From the NCBI GenBank assembly GCA_041648305.1, contig JBAZPI010000024.1:1-15288 (forward strand): DNA of 15,288 nucleotides, read 5' to 3'. The stretch comes from JABILX01 sp041648305 (lineage in GTDB: Bacteria > Patescibacteriota > Gracilibacteria > UBA1369 > LOWO2-01-FULL-3). Numbering within the stretch: position 1 is the first letter of the stretch; every line of letters starts with the position of its first letter. Positions 1-7,529 of the stretch are shown here, piece after piece. The notes beneath the pieces were generated by a model that saw only the letters and a program-made list of their open reading frames with translations, searched no databases and was not told the DNA's origin. Position numbers and translations under genes: made by a program.

Positions 1-1076
1 GTGAGGACTCCGCGTTTTTCTTCTGTTATTTGAACTTTTGGGTCGAGCACGCGCGCAGAATTGCGGATCGCTTTATTAAAGAGGCGTTTTTGCCACAGCC
101 AATTGAACCAGTCGAGTTTTTCGATGTCGAAAATTGCTCCTGCTTTGTGTACGCGATCCAAAGAAAATCGCTCTTCCAGTTCGGTGAGGCTAAAAAGTTC
201 ATTTTCTTCGCCTGCTCCCGGATGCCAGCCCAAAAGCGCGACGAAATTTATAATGGCTTCTTTGGTGTATCCGTCATTTATGTACTCTTCAACTGCGACG
301 TGGCCTTGGCGCTTACTGAGTTTGCTTCGGTCCTTATTGAGTAGTAGGGGAATGTGCGCGAATTCCGGCTCTTTCCAGCCGAACGCGCGATATAGGAAGA
401 TGTGTTTTGGTGTGGAGGGAAGCCATTCCTCGCCTCTAATGACGTGGGTGATTCCCATTAAGTGGTCGTCGACGACGTTTGCGAGATGGTAGGTTGGGAA
501 GCCGTCGGATTTCACTAGAACTTGGTCGTCGATGATTTTGCCGTCGAATTGGATGGTGCCGCGAATCAAATCTTTAAATTTCAATGTTTCGTATGGAATG
601 CGTTGGCGAATCACGTGCGGTTCGCCTGCAGCTATTCGTTTTCTGGCTTCTTCCAATGGGATTTCGCCGCATTTGCGATCGTACATTGTTGCTTGCTTGG
701 ACTTTTCTTGGGTGTGGCGGAGTTCGTCCAGGCGTTCTTTTGTGCAGAAACAATAGTATGCTGCGCCTTTTTTGACGAGTTCGTCTGCGTACTTGCGATA
801 TATGTCGGAGCGTTGGGATTGGATATATGGGCCAAAATCGCCTTTTTGCTCGGTTTGCGAAATTGGGCCTTCATCGCGGTCTAGGCCAATCCAATCGAGA
901 GTGCAAATAAGGGCTTCGGTTGCACCTTCAACGAATCTCTCCCGATCGGTGTCTTCGATGCGCAGGATGAATTTGCCTTTGTTTTTGCGCGCGAAAAGGT
1001 AGCAATAGAGAGCGGTTCGAAGTCCTCCTACGTGCAGATAACCGGTTGGTGATGGCGCAAAACGCGTTTTGATCAT
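1..1076 (-). CDS. gltX: Glutamyl-tRNA synthetase (GltX), 3' end beyond window
   Basis: Class I aminoacyl-tRNA synthetase that charges tRNA with glutamate in the cytoplasm. The ATG at 1076-1074 opens a frame that stays open to base 1, giving about 358 of the usual ~460-500 residues. The N-terminus has the class I HIGH-type signature (SPTGYLHVGG, residues 9-18), followed by the LRIEDTDRER element typical of GluRS. A Cys-x-Cys at residues 109 and 111 with Cys136 resembles the zinc-binding insertion of bacterial GluRS. The KLSKR ATP-binding loop is at residues 252-256. The visible end enters the anticodon-binding region, which is mostly missing, so discriminating and non-discriminating types (the latter also charging tRNA-Gln) cannot be told apart. 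It is transcribed divergently from the glycosyltransferase at 1166. No Shine-Dalgarno sequence precedes the start; a promoter lies at 1099-1127. Confidence 0.96.
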   Translation of the reverse strand, partial: MIKTRFAPSPTGYLHVGGLRTALYCYLFARKNKGKFILRIEDTDRERFVEGATEALICTLDWIGLDRDEGPISQTEQKGDFGPYIQSQRSDIYRKYADELVKKGAAYYCFCTKERLDELRHTQEKSKQATMYDRKCGEIPLEEARKRIAAGEPHVIRQRIPYETLKFKDLIRGTIQFDGKIIDDQVLVKSDGFPTYHLANVVDDHLMGITHVIRGEEWLPSTPKHIFLYRAFGWKEPEFAHIPLLLNKDRSKLSKRQGHVAVEEYINDGYTKEAIINFVALLGWHPGAGEENELFSLTELEERFSLDRVHKAGAIFDIEKLDWFNWLWQKRLFNKAIRNSARVLDPKVQITEEKRGVL

Positions 1077-1098
1077 TTGGGGTGATTAGACGGAAGGT

Positions 1099-1127
1099 AT
1101 GATAGCGGTTAAGGGTGGGATGGGCAA
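1099..1127 (-). promoter_or_regulatory. Predicted sigma-70-type promoter of gltX
   Basis: On the minus strand TTGCCC (bases 1127-1122) and TATCAT (1104-1099) are separated by exactly 17 bases. They match 4/6 and 5/6 of the -35 and -10 consensus. Transcription would begin near 1092, leaving a leader of about 16 nt with no Shine-Dalgarno sequence. The match was found by eye in an 89-base divergent spacer, so chance cannot be excluded. Confidence 0.5.
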
Positions 1128-1165
1128 GGGTTGCGAATGGGCGCTGGATTTGATAGCTTTTGACT

Positions 1166-3217
1166 ATGATATTTTTTGCTCTATTTTTTTATTTGTTCAT
1201 TTCTTGGTGTTTGGCTCGTTTGATTGGGCGCGAGAGGTATGTTTCGTGGTGGATTGTTATTTTGATGAGTTTGGTTATTTTAACTGTTGAGGTTTTGGGG
1301 ATGTTTAATCTGTTTGTTTGGTGGGCGGTAGTGGGGTTGGGTTTTGTTGGTGTTGTTTTGTGCGGATGGTTGATTCTGTGGAAGAAAAGGTTTGTGGTCT
1401 CCGAGGGTGAGAGCGTGGATCTCAAATCTTTTATTGTTTTACTTTTGATGAGCGGTTTGGCGTTTATGGTGGTTTTCTTTAATGGGTTGAGTCCGATGAG
1501 TGAAATTGATAGCGTTGGATATCATTTGCCGATAATGAGCAATTTTATTAGAACTGGTGGGGTGTGGGACGTTTTTCATGCCGGATTTGTGGGGCCAAAT
1601 ACTTTTTTCCCTGCGAATCATGAGGCTTTACAGTCCTTTTTGACGATGTTTGTGGGTGATATCAATTTGAATTTTATAGTTACGCTGCTTGGTGTGATTT
1701 TGTTTTACGTGGCTCTAGTGGATTTCGCGCGTGGGCGCAAGCTCGCCAGTTTTTTTGCTGTTTTGGGAGTCGTCTCTGTTCCTTTTTTGTTTGGACAATT
1801 CCTGAATGTGCAGGTTGATTTGTTCCTATTCTCTTTGTTTGGGGCGAGTGTGGTGATGATTCTCTCTTCTATTTTGAATAATGATAAGGGGGAATTGGCA
1901 AAGGCGTTTTTGGTTTTGGGATTGGTTGTTGGAACGAAGTACAACGGGCTTCCTCAAGTTGTGATACTGATCCCGCTTGTTGTTGCTGCGTTTTGGCATT
2001 TTAGAAAGTCCTTTAAGGGAGTTATTTGGATGCCTTTACTGGCTCTAGCAACAGGTTCATTTTGGTATATAAGAAATTGGATTGTAGCTGGGAATCCTTT
2101 GTATCCTTTTGGGATTGACTTGGGGTTTCTGAAATTTGAAGGGCATAAGAGTTTTATGAATGATTTTGTTGATACTTCGATATTGCATCATATAAATATT
2201 GATGGGGTGAAGAGTGTTGTTGGGAGTATTTTGAATCATCCTGGTTTTGGAGGCTGCGTCGGGGAGGTATATCTTTGGATATTTCCTTTTGTTTTGGGCG
2301 TGGCGGCGATTGCGGCTATTTCCGTGCTTTCAAGGAAGAAGAAGGGTGAGTGGAGGTGTGGCTTATTATTTTTAACTATGCTTCTTTACTTGTTTGTGGC
2401 GGAAGTTTTTTATTATATAAATTCGCCTTATTCTTTCACTCTTTGGAGTCAAACGATAAGGTATGCCGCTCCGATTTTTGCGCTTTTGCCGATTTTCATG
2501 GTTGTTTCGGCGTATTATTCTAAATTGAGTAGTTGGCTGGTTGTTCTCGGTGGGGCTGGTCTTTTTGCATACAACTTTTTGTTTAATAGTTTCTTGGTGG
2601 ATGGCGCTTTTTTAAATCTTGTGGGGAAAAAATTAAATATGATTGGAATGTGGCCAGTTTTGGGGATGATTGCTTTGCTTGGTTTAGTTCTTTGGTTGGT
2701 GTGGCTGGCTGTCCATGCCAGGAAGTGGTGGGTTGCGGTGATGGCTCTCCTGCTGGTTGGTGTTTCGAGTTTCGTTTATCAATTTCCTGAAAATACCGAG
2801 TTTGATGATGAATTTATTGCCAGCAAGTCCGAGGAGTACAAGGAAATGCTCGCGCATTTAGAGATTCTGAGAGAAAGGTTGGTTGATGGGTTCGAAAAAA
2901 TTGCACTTTCCGGCATTCTTCCTTATTGGTTTTTTGAGAGGGAGGGGTATGAACCTGTGTATGTAAATATTGACGGTTGCGTTGAGTGTAAATATTTTGA
3001 TTATCGCAATGAAGAGAAGTCGGTTAGGGCGCATCCTGATGCGGAAAAATGGAAGGCGGCTTTGAAGGAAATGGATGTCAAATATTTATTAATTAATAGT
3101 GCAAAATACAGTGGTAGAGTTTATATGTACGAGGAAGATTGGGCGAAATCGGACAAAGAAATGTTCCATCTTTTATTAAGGACGGATTCTTTTAGGTTGT
3201 ATGAAATTATTTTTTGA
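1166..3217 (+). CDS. GT-C membrane glycosyltransferase, paralog 1 with CxxC tail domain
   Basis: Multi-pass membrane protein of 683 residues with about a dozen hydrophobic helices, resembling bacterial GT39/ArnT-like enzymes that use polyprenyl-phosphate sugars as donors outside the membrane. Numbered from the ATG at 1166, the first long outer loop has an acidic Glu113-x-Asp115 followed by YHLP, the usual GT-C catalytic position. Further shared motifs are GTK (256-258), FWYIRN followed by GNPLYP (from 299) and TIRY (430-433). After the last helix, a soluble tail of ~150 residues carries Cys605-x-x-Cys608 inside YVNIDGCVECKYFDYR. The TTG at 1160 is in frame, but the ATG at 1166 is the likelier start; no clear Shine-Dalgarno sequence precedes either. 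The gene ends in TGA and overlaps the convergent GT2 gene by 11 bases. Acceptor and sugar are unknown, and the PglB/STT3-type WWDYG motif is absent. Confidence 0.85.
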   Translation: MIFFALFFYLFISWCLARLIGRERYVSWWIVILMSLVILTVEVLGMFNLFVWWAVVGLGFVGVVLCGWLILWKKRFVVSEGESVDLKSFIVLLLMSGLAFMVVFFNGLSPMSEIDSVGYHLPIMSNFIRTGGVWDVFHAGFVGPNTFFPANHEALQSFLTMFVGDINLNFIVTLLGVILFYVALVDFARGRKLASFFAVLGVVSVPFLFGQFLNVQVDLFLFSLFGASVVMILSSILNNDKGELAKAFLVLGLVVGTKYNGLPQVVILIPLVVAAFWHFRKSFKGVIWMPLLALATGSFWYIRNWIVAGNPLYPFGIDLGFLKFEGHKSFMNDFVDTSILHHINIDGVKSVVGSILNHPGFGGCVGEVYLWIFPFVLGVAAIAAISVLSRKKKGEWRCGLLFLTMLLYLFVAEVFYYINSPYSFTLWSQTIRYAAPIFALLPIFMVVSAYYSKLSSWLVVLGGAGLFAYNFLFNSFLVDGAFLNLVGKKLNMIGMWPVLGMIALLGLVLWLVWLAVHARKWWVAVMALLLVGVSSFVYQFPENTEFDDEFIASKSEEYKEMLAHLEILRERLVDGFEKIALSGILPYWFFEREGYEPVYVNIDGCVECKYFDYRNEEKSVRAHPDAEKWKAALKEMDVKYLLINSAKYSGRVYMYEEDWAKSDKEMFHLLLRTDSFRLYEIIF

Positions 3218-4370
3218 GAATGCTCAAAAAGAATGACGAGAAGACTGTTTGAAGGCCTATTATCATCAATGTTGAGGCGAATGCTACTAAGCTTGGTTCG
3301 TTGAGATTTTTGTATCCTGCTTGTGCCCATTCCAGTAGGACTGACAGATCTATTCCAAAACCTGCGAGGAACAGAAGTATCCCGAGGATTATGCCTCTTT
3401 CCAGAGTGAAAATCTGATAAAGTCTTGTGAGTGTTTTGTCCGGGACGTTGAAGGCTTGAGTGGCGGCGTATGCTTTTGCGTATAGGCCGATGTTGATTGT
3501 TTGGTAGCCTAAAATTGTCAAAAGGCTTCCAAGAAGCGCCGAGTGATAATCGAACAAGTGGCCGGCGATTGTTACCGGGCCTTGGATTAACGGGAGCAAA
3601 ATTGCCAAGCCTATTAGGGTCAAGAAGCTTCCCGGGAGGATGAAAAGATATGTTGGGCTGTAGAGGAACATGAATTTTAAGTGTCTCCAGCCATCTCGCC
3701 ATGTATTTAAGTGTGGGCACTTGTCTCGTTTGTCTTTGTAAAAAGTGATTGGAATTTCTTTGATTCTCATTTTAAGGAGGCCCGCTTTTATCATCATTTC
3801 CGATGCGAATTCCATCCCCGGCGATTCGAGTTTCAACCTGTCGAATGAATCTTTTGTGAGGGATCGCATGCCGCAGTTGCAATCCGAAATTCCCGGTTTG
3901 AAAAGTCTGTTTAATACGAAAGTTAAAACCGGAGTTCCCAAATATCTATGGAGGAAAGGCATTGCGCCTTTTTCTATATTGCCTTTGAGACGGGTTCCGA
4001 TGACGATGTCATGATCTTCTCTGATATGTTTTACGAAGTCGTCTATTTCCTCGAAGTTGTACGAATCGTCGGCGTCGCCAATTATTATGTATTTGCCGCG
4101 AGCGGCTGACATTCCTCCTATTAAGGCATTCCCATACCCTCTCTGCTCTACGTGTACGACACGCGCTCCCAAGCTTTCCGCTATTTGAACGCTATTGTCA
4201 GTTGATCCGTTGTCTGCGACGATCACTTCTCCATTTATCCCTAGTCTTTTCAGAGTGTTGAAGCACTTGTTTATCACTATGGGAAGCGTTTTTTCTTCGT
4301 TCAGGCAGGGGATTACGATTGAGAGTTCGATTGAGGGGTTGGCCGAGGGGCCGATTGGCGTGTCCGTCAT
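3207..4370 (-). CDS. DPM1-like family 2 glycosyltransferase with four C-terminal membrane helices
   Basis: Probable polyprenyl-phosphate glycosyltransferase that moves a sugar from a nucleotide sugar to undecaprenyl phosphate on the inner face of the membrane. The 387-residue protein begins with a GT-A fold: SIVIPCLNEE (17-26), the VADNGSTDNS nucleotide-binding segment (51-60), the metal-binding Asp99-Ala-Asp101, and SDCNCGMRS (162-170), where DPM1/ALG5-type enzymes carry a conserved xxCGF/M motif. Four hydrophobic segments follow, at about 240-263, 277-300, 325-347 and 359-384, anchoring it in the membrane. Its ATG shares ATGA with the galE stop, so the two are probably co-transcribed and translationally coupled, suggesting a Glc/Gal-type (or N-acetyl) donor. 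The 3' end overlaps the convergent GT-C gene by 11 bases. The exact sugar is not readable from the sequence. Confidence 0.9.
   Translation of the reverse strand: MTDTPIGPSANPSIELSIVIPCLNEEKTLPIVINKCFNTLKRLGINGEVIVADNGSTDNSVQIAESLGARVVHVEQRGYGNALIGGMSAARGKYIIIGDADDSYNFEEIDDFVKHIREDHDIVIGTRLKGNIEKGAMPFLHRYLGTPVLTFVLNRLFKPGISDCNCGMRSLTKDSFDRLKLESPGMEFASEMMIKAGLLKMRIKEIPITFYKDKRDKCPHLNTWRDGWRHLKFMFLYSPTYLFILPGSFLTLIGLAILLPLIQGPVTIAGHLFDYHSALLGSLLTILGYQTINIGLYAKAYAATQAFNVPDKTLTRLYQIFTLERGIILGILLFLAGFGIDLSVLLEWAQAGYKNLNEPSLVAFASTLMIIGLQTVFSSFFLSILKK
3211..3230. terminator. Symmetric hairpin at convergent gene junction, possible bidirectional terminator
   Basis: TTTTTGAG, a four-base AATG loop and CTCAAAAA form a perfect 8-bp inverted repeat. 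It contains the TGA stop of the plus-strand GT-C gene and lies in the last codons of the minus-strand GT2 gene. There is no separate intergenic space here, so this is the natural place for transcription to end in both directions. The stem has only two G-C pairs and no clean U-tract follows it, so it is not a textbook intrinsic terminator. Confidence 0.4.
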
Positions 4371-5359
4371 AATTTTGATTCAAATTTCCAGGCGCTTTCC
4401 ACTATATCATAAATTGTTTTTTCAGGTTTCCACTTGAGAAGGTGTTTTGCTTTTTTATTGCTTGCTATTAATGTTTCCGGATCGCCTTTTCTTCGTGGAG
4501 AAATCTTGGTTTTGATCTTTTTACCCATGGCTTTTCCGCAAAGGTCGATGATTTCTTTTACTGAGAATCCTTTGCTTGATCCCAAGTTGATAACTGCCGA
4601 TTCGTGGCGGGGGTCTTCTGAATTCAGGTATTTCATGGCTTTGATGTGCGCTTTCGCCAGGTCAACAACGTGAATATAGTCGCGAACGCATGTGCCGTCG
4701 GGCGTTTTGTAGTCGTCTCCGAATATGTGGACGATTTTATTTTGTTTTGCGAGTTTTAGGACGGTTGGGATCAGATGTGTTTCCGGATTGTGGATTTCGC
4801 CGAATTTATGATCGTCCGAACTGCCTCCGGCATTGAAATATCTCAAGGAAAGGTATTTTATCCCATATAATTTGTCGAAGTACCTCAAGCTCTCTTCGAA
4901 TATTGCTTTGGTTTTTCCGTAGGTTGATATTGGTTTTATGGGATGATCTTCGTCTATGGGAATGCGCAACGGTTCTCCGTATACGGATGCCGATGAGGAG
5001 AAAATGATCTTCCTGCATCCTGTTTCGGCCATAACTTTTAGTAAATTAAGTCCGCCAAGCACGTTGTTGCTGAAGTACTTTTTTGGATTTTTCTCCGATT
5101 CCTCAACTTGGCTTACTCCCGCGAAGTGAATGACTGTATCAAACTTATATTTGAGAAAGATTTCCTTCAATTTTTTGTAGTCCAATAAATCAATTTCATA
5201 AAAAACGGCTTTTGGGTGAACAAGCTCTTTGTGTCCGGTCAATAAGTTGTCGATAATTACAACTCTAACGGGACTCTCTTTTGCGCCCGTTTCGATCAGT
5301 AATTTGACCGTATTTGAGCCAATATATCCGGCTCCTCCTGTAACAAGAATCTCTTTCAT
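4367..5359 (-). CDS. galE: UDP-glucose 4-epimerase (GalE)
   Basis: Short-chain dehydrogenase-like epimerase interconverting UDP-glucose and UDP-galactose in the cytoplasm with tightly bound NAD. The 330 residues are the normal GalE length. The N-terminal Rossmann motif is TGGAGYIGS (7-15). The catalytic serine is in SSSASVYG (121-128), and the YxxxK pair is Tyr147/Lys151 in STYGKTK. LRYFNAGG and CVRDYIHVVDLA are further family hallmarks. Acceptance of the N-acetyl sugars cannot be judged from these motifs. The stop overlaps the GT2 start as ATGA, forming a two-gene operon. The start at 5359 lies 51 bases from the divergent GT-C paralog 2. An AAGGAA 12 bases upstream is one of the few Shine-Dalgarno-like sites in the window. 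Confidence 0.95.
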   Translation of the reverse strand: MKEILVTGGAGYIGSNTVKLLIETGAKESPVRVVIIDNLLTGHKELVHPKAVFYEIDLLDYKKLKEIFLKYKFDTVIHFAGVSQVEESEKNPKKYFSNNVLGGLNLLKVMAETGCRKIIFSSSASVYGEPLRIPIDEDHPIKPISTYGKTKAIFEESLRYFDKLYGIKYLSLRYFNAGGSSDDHKFGEIHNPETHLIPTVLKLAKQNKIVHIFGDDYKTPDGTCVRDYIHVVDLAKAHIKAMKYLNSEDPRHESAVINLGSSKGFSVKEIIDLCGKAMGKKIKTKISPRRKGDPETLIASNKKAKHLLKWKPEKTIYDIVESAWKFESKL

Positions 5360-5371
5360 TATTTTTGATTA

Positions 5372-5377
5372 TTCCTT
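5372..5377 (-). promoter_or_regulatory. Shine-Dalgarno-like site of galE
   Basis: AAGGAA on the minus strand, 12 bases from the galE ATG. The spacing is slightly long. It is notable mainly because most other starts in the window have nothing comparable. I saw no convincing -35/-10 pair for either divergent gene in the 51-base spacer 5360-5410. Confidence 0.4.
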
Positions 5378-5410
5378 AGTATCTTTGTTGTTTTTGCTTT
5401 AAAAATCAAT

Positions 5411-7519
5411 ATGATTAATTTTGCGGTTTTGAATGGAGTTTTGTTGGTGGCGAGTTTTCTTTTTGCGTTTAGATTTTTTGAGGAAGTCAGGAAGTCGTTT
5501 TTGGCGATGGCGGTTTATACTTTCTTCTTTTTTATTGTTTTGTTGATTGGTGTGCAGATCCTTGTCGGGATGTTCGGGGCTTTGGATGTTTGGGCGGTGT
5601 CTGGGGGGAGCTATGTTTTGGGTTTGCTTAGCGTGCTTTTTTTTGGAAAATATTTTTGGCGAAATTTTCAGTTTAGGCGGCCGAAGTTGAATACACTTTT
5701 GGTGGTTGTTTTGGGGGTTCTTGCGGTCTTTGGGATTGTTGAAGCGTTTAATGCGTTGATTCAGCCGGTTTGGGAATATGACAGTATCTCTTATCATTTG
5801 CCGATTGCGAGGTTTTGGGCTGTGGGCGGCGATTTGTGGAGAGTTTTCTTCTCTGCTTATGCGGGCCCTCTGGGATATTATCCCGGGAATGGAGAACTAC
5901 TGACTTTGTGGACTATTTTGCCTGTTGGGGCTGATGTGCTCGCCAACATTCAAAATATATTTTTGATGTTTGTGTTTGCTGTTACCGGAGCCTATTTGTT
6001 GATTAGGCTTGGGGTCGGGAAGGTGTTGTCTTGGGTTTTTCCGCTGTTGTTTTTGACTTCTCCAATAATTTTGAAAGAGGTTGGAAATGCTCATGTGGAT
6101 CTTCTTTTTGCTCTGACATTTTTGTATGTAATTTTGTTTGTTTATGAATACGTGAAAACGAAGGGGGCGAATTTCGCGACGAAATATATTATTCCGGTGT
6201 TTCTGGCTTTTGGGTTGTTCCTGGGAACAAAATATCTGGCGGTTCCTTACGCTTTTCTTCCTCTTGTGATTTTTGTTTTTTACTTTGTTAAGAATTTCAA
6301 GAGGGGAGTCAGGCTTAAGATGCTTAGGTGCTTGGGTTTTGGGATTGTCGGTTTCGTTTTAGTTGGTGGTTTTTGGTATTTGAGAAATTTGATTATTGCC
6401 GGAAATCCGGTTTTCCCTGCGGAGGTGAAGGTGGGTTCTTTAGTGTTGTTTGATGGATTTTCCGGATTGACGGACAAGATCATGGAGTGGTCGCTTTGGA
6501 ATAATTTGGCTTCATTGGACTTTGCTGAATTGAAGAATATGGCTTTGAGGTATGTTTTTAGAACCGGTTTTCAGACGTTGGTTATTGGGTTTAGTTATGT
6601 TGTTTTAGTGGTGATGGTTGTGGTTAGAGCTTTGAAAAAAAGTTTTAATAAAATCGATCTTTTATTTTTGTTTTCTATTCCGTTTTTCTTCTACTTATAT
6701 TTAATTTCTCCTTATACTTATAATGATTTCGACGCGAATATTAGGTATTCGGTACTGACTTTGCTGACCGGCGGGAGCTTGGTTGTTTATCTTATGAATC
6801 GGGTGGGTGTTGCTGGTGTTTTGAGATGGTTTTTGGGCGTTTTGATTGCGGGGTCGGTGGTTGGAACTTTGTGGGTGACTTTGGGGTATAGCGATTTGCC
6901 TCACGAAATCTTCAACCTCAGTTTTGTGGATGAATATATTTGGTTGTTTACGGTTTTTGTTTTGAAAATTGTTTTGATTGGCGTGTTTGCGTTTGTGGTT
7001 TTCGGGTTTAAAAGTGTGCAAAAAGTGGGGATTCTTTTATCTCTGGCTTTGATTCCTTTGGTTCTTTTTCTTGGCAATTCCGGGATTTCCGAAGTCAGGG
7101 AAAATGAGAAATTTGATGTGTTGAGGCACAAATATCCTCCCAATTTTGAAAGTTTGATAAATGGCTTTGAATGGGTGGAAAGGGAAGTTCCCGATGGGTC
7201 GAAAATTGCATATTCCGGTTTTCATTTTCACTATCCTTTGTATGGGGCTTATTTCCAAAGGGATGCGATGTATGTGAATATTAATAATTGTAGGGATTGT
7301 GATTATTATGACTACAGAGATAGCGGAAATGGCATTATGACCGATGCGGATATCAATTGGTGGTTCTCAAATTTGGATGGTTTGAGCATTGATTATGTCA
7401 TGTTGTATGATCAGGTTGGTTTTATGAAATTTGAGCCTTCGTGGGTTCAAATTATGAGCGACAAGTTTGAAAAAGTTTTTGAAGACGGGGGCGTTGCAAT
7501 TTATAAATTTTTGAACTAA
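5411..7519 (+). CDS. GT-C membrane glycosyltransferase, paralog 2 with CxxC tail domain
   Basis: Polytopic membrane protein of 702 residues, homologous over its length to the products at 1166 and 7530. It shares the motif series in the same order: acidic Glu122-x-Asp124 with YHLP, then YYPGNGE; GTK (272-274); FWYLRN then GNPVFP (from 321); NIRY (443-446). The outward tail carries Cys627-x-x-Cys630 within YVNINNCRDCDYYDYR. A role as an external glycosyltransferase using a lipid-linked sugar is inferred from the GT-C architecture. Neither acceptor nor donor can be read. The ATG at 5411 is well placed after the galE divergence but has no Shine-Dalgarno sequence. The TAA at 7517-7519 is only 10 bases before paralog 3, so these two are almost certainly in one transcript. 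The plus strand is strikingly rich in T and G and poor in C. Confidence 0.86.
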   Translation: MINFAVLNGVLLVASFLFAFRFFEEVRKSFLAMAVYTFFFFIVLLIGVQILVGMFGALDVWAVSGGSYVLGLLSVLFFGKYFWRNFQFRRPKLNTLLVVVLGVLAVFGIVEAFNALIQPVWEYDSISYHLPIARFWAVGGDLWRVFFSAYAGPLGYYPGNGELLTLWTILPVGADVLANIQNIFLMFVFAVTGAYLLIRLGVGKVLSWVFPLLFLTSPIILKEVGNAHVDLLFALTFLYVILFVYEYVKTKGANFATKYIIPVFLAFGLFLGTKYLAVPYAFLPLVIFVFYFVKNFKRGVRLKMLRCLGFGIVGFVLVGGFWYLRNLIIAGNPVFPAEVKVGSLVLFDGFSGLTDKIMEWSLWNNLASLDFAELKNMALRYVFRTGFQTLVIGFSYVVLVVMVVVRALKKSFNKIDLLFLFSIPFFFYLYLISPYTYNDFDANIRYSVLTLLTGGSLVVYLMNRVGVAGVLRWFLGVLIAGSVVGTLWVTLGYSDLPHEIFNLSFVDEYIWLFTVFVLKIVLIGVFAFVVFGFKSVQKVGILLSLALIPLVLFLGNSGISEVRENEKFDVLRHKYPPNFESLINGFEWVEREVPDGSKIAYSGFHFHYPLYGAYFQRDAMYVNINNCRDCDYYDYRDSGNGIMTDADINWWFSNLDGLSIDYVMLYDQVGFMKFEPSWVQIMSDKFEKVFEDGGVAIYKFLN

Positions 7520-7529
7520 AGCTAAAGGC

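Noticed and set aside
30..1002. Several plus-strand open frames (30-344, 61-492, 522-884, 772-1002)
   Set aside because: They lie antisense to gltX, whose frame carries the HIGH and KLSKR motifs, and their translations show no family motifs.
2975..3010. Cys-x-x-Cys tail as a thioredoxin or rubredoxin active site
   Set aside because: The surrounding residues do not match either fold (no WCGPC, no second CxxCG knuckle), so no redox role was assigned.
3121..3720. 199-codon minus-strand frame
   Set aside because: It overlaps the GT2 gene in another frame on the same strand. The GT2 frame has clear motifs and membrane helices, and this one has neither.
3215..4369. TGA recoded as glycine, as in Gracilibacteria
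   Set aside because: TGA ends paralog 1 and galE at the expected family lengths, and no gene here contains an in-frame TGA.
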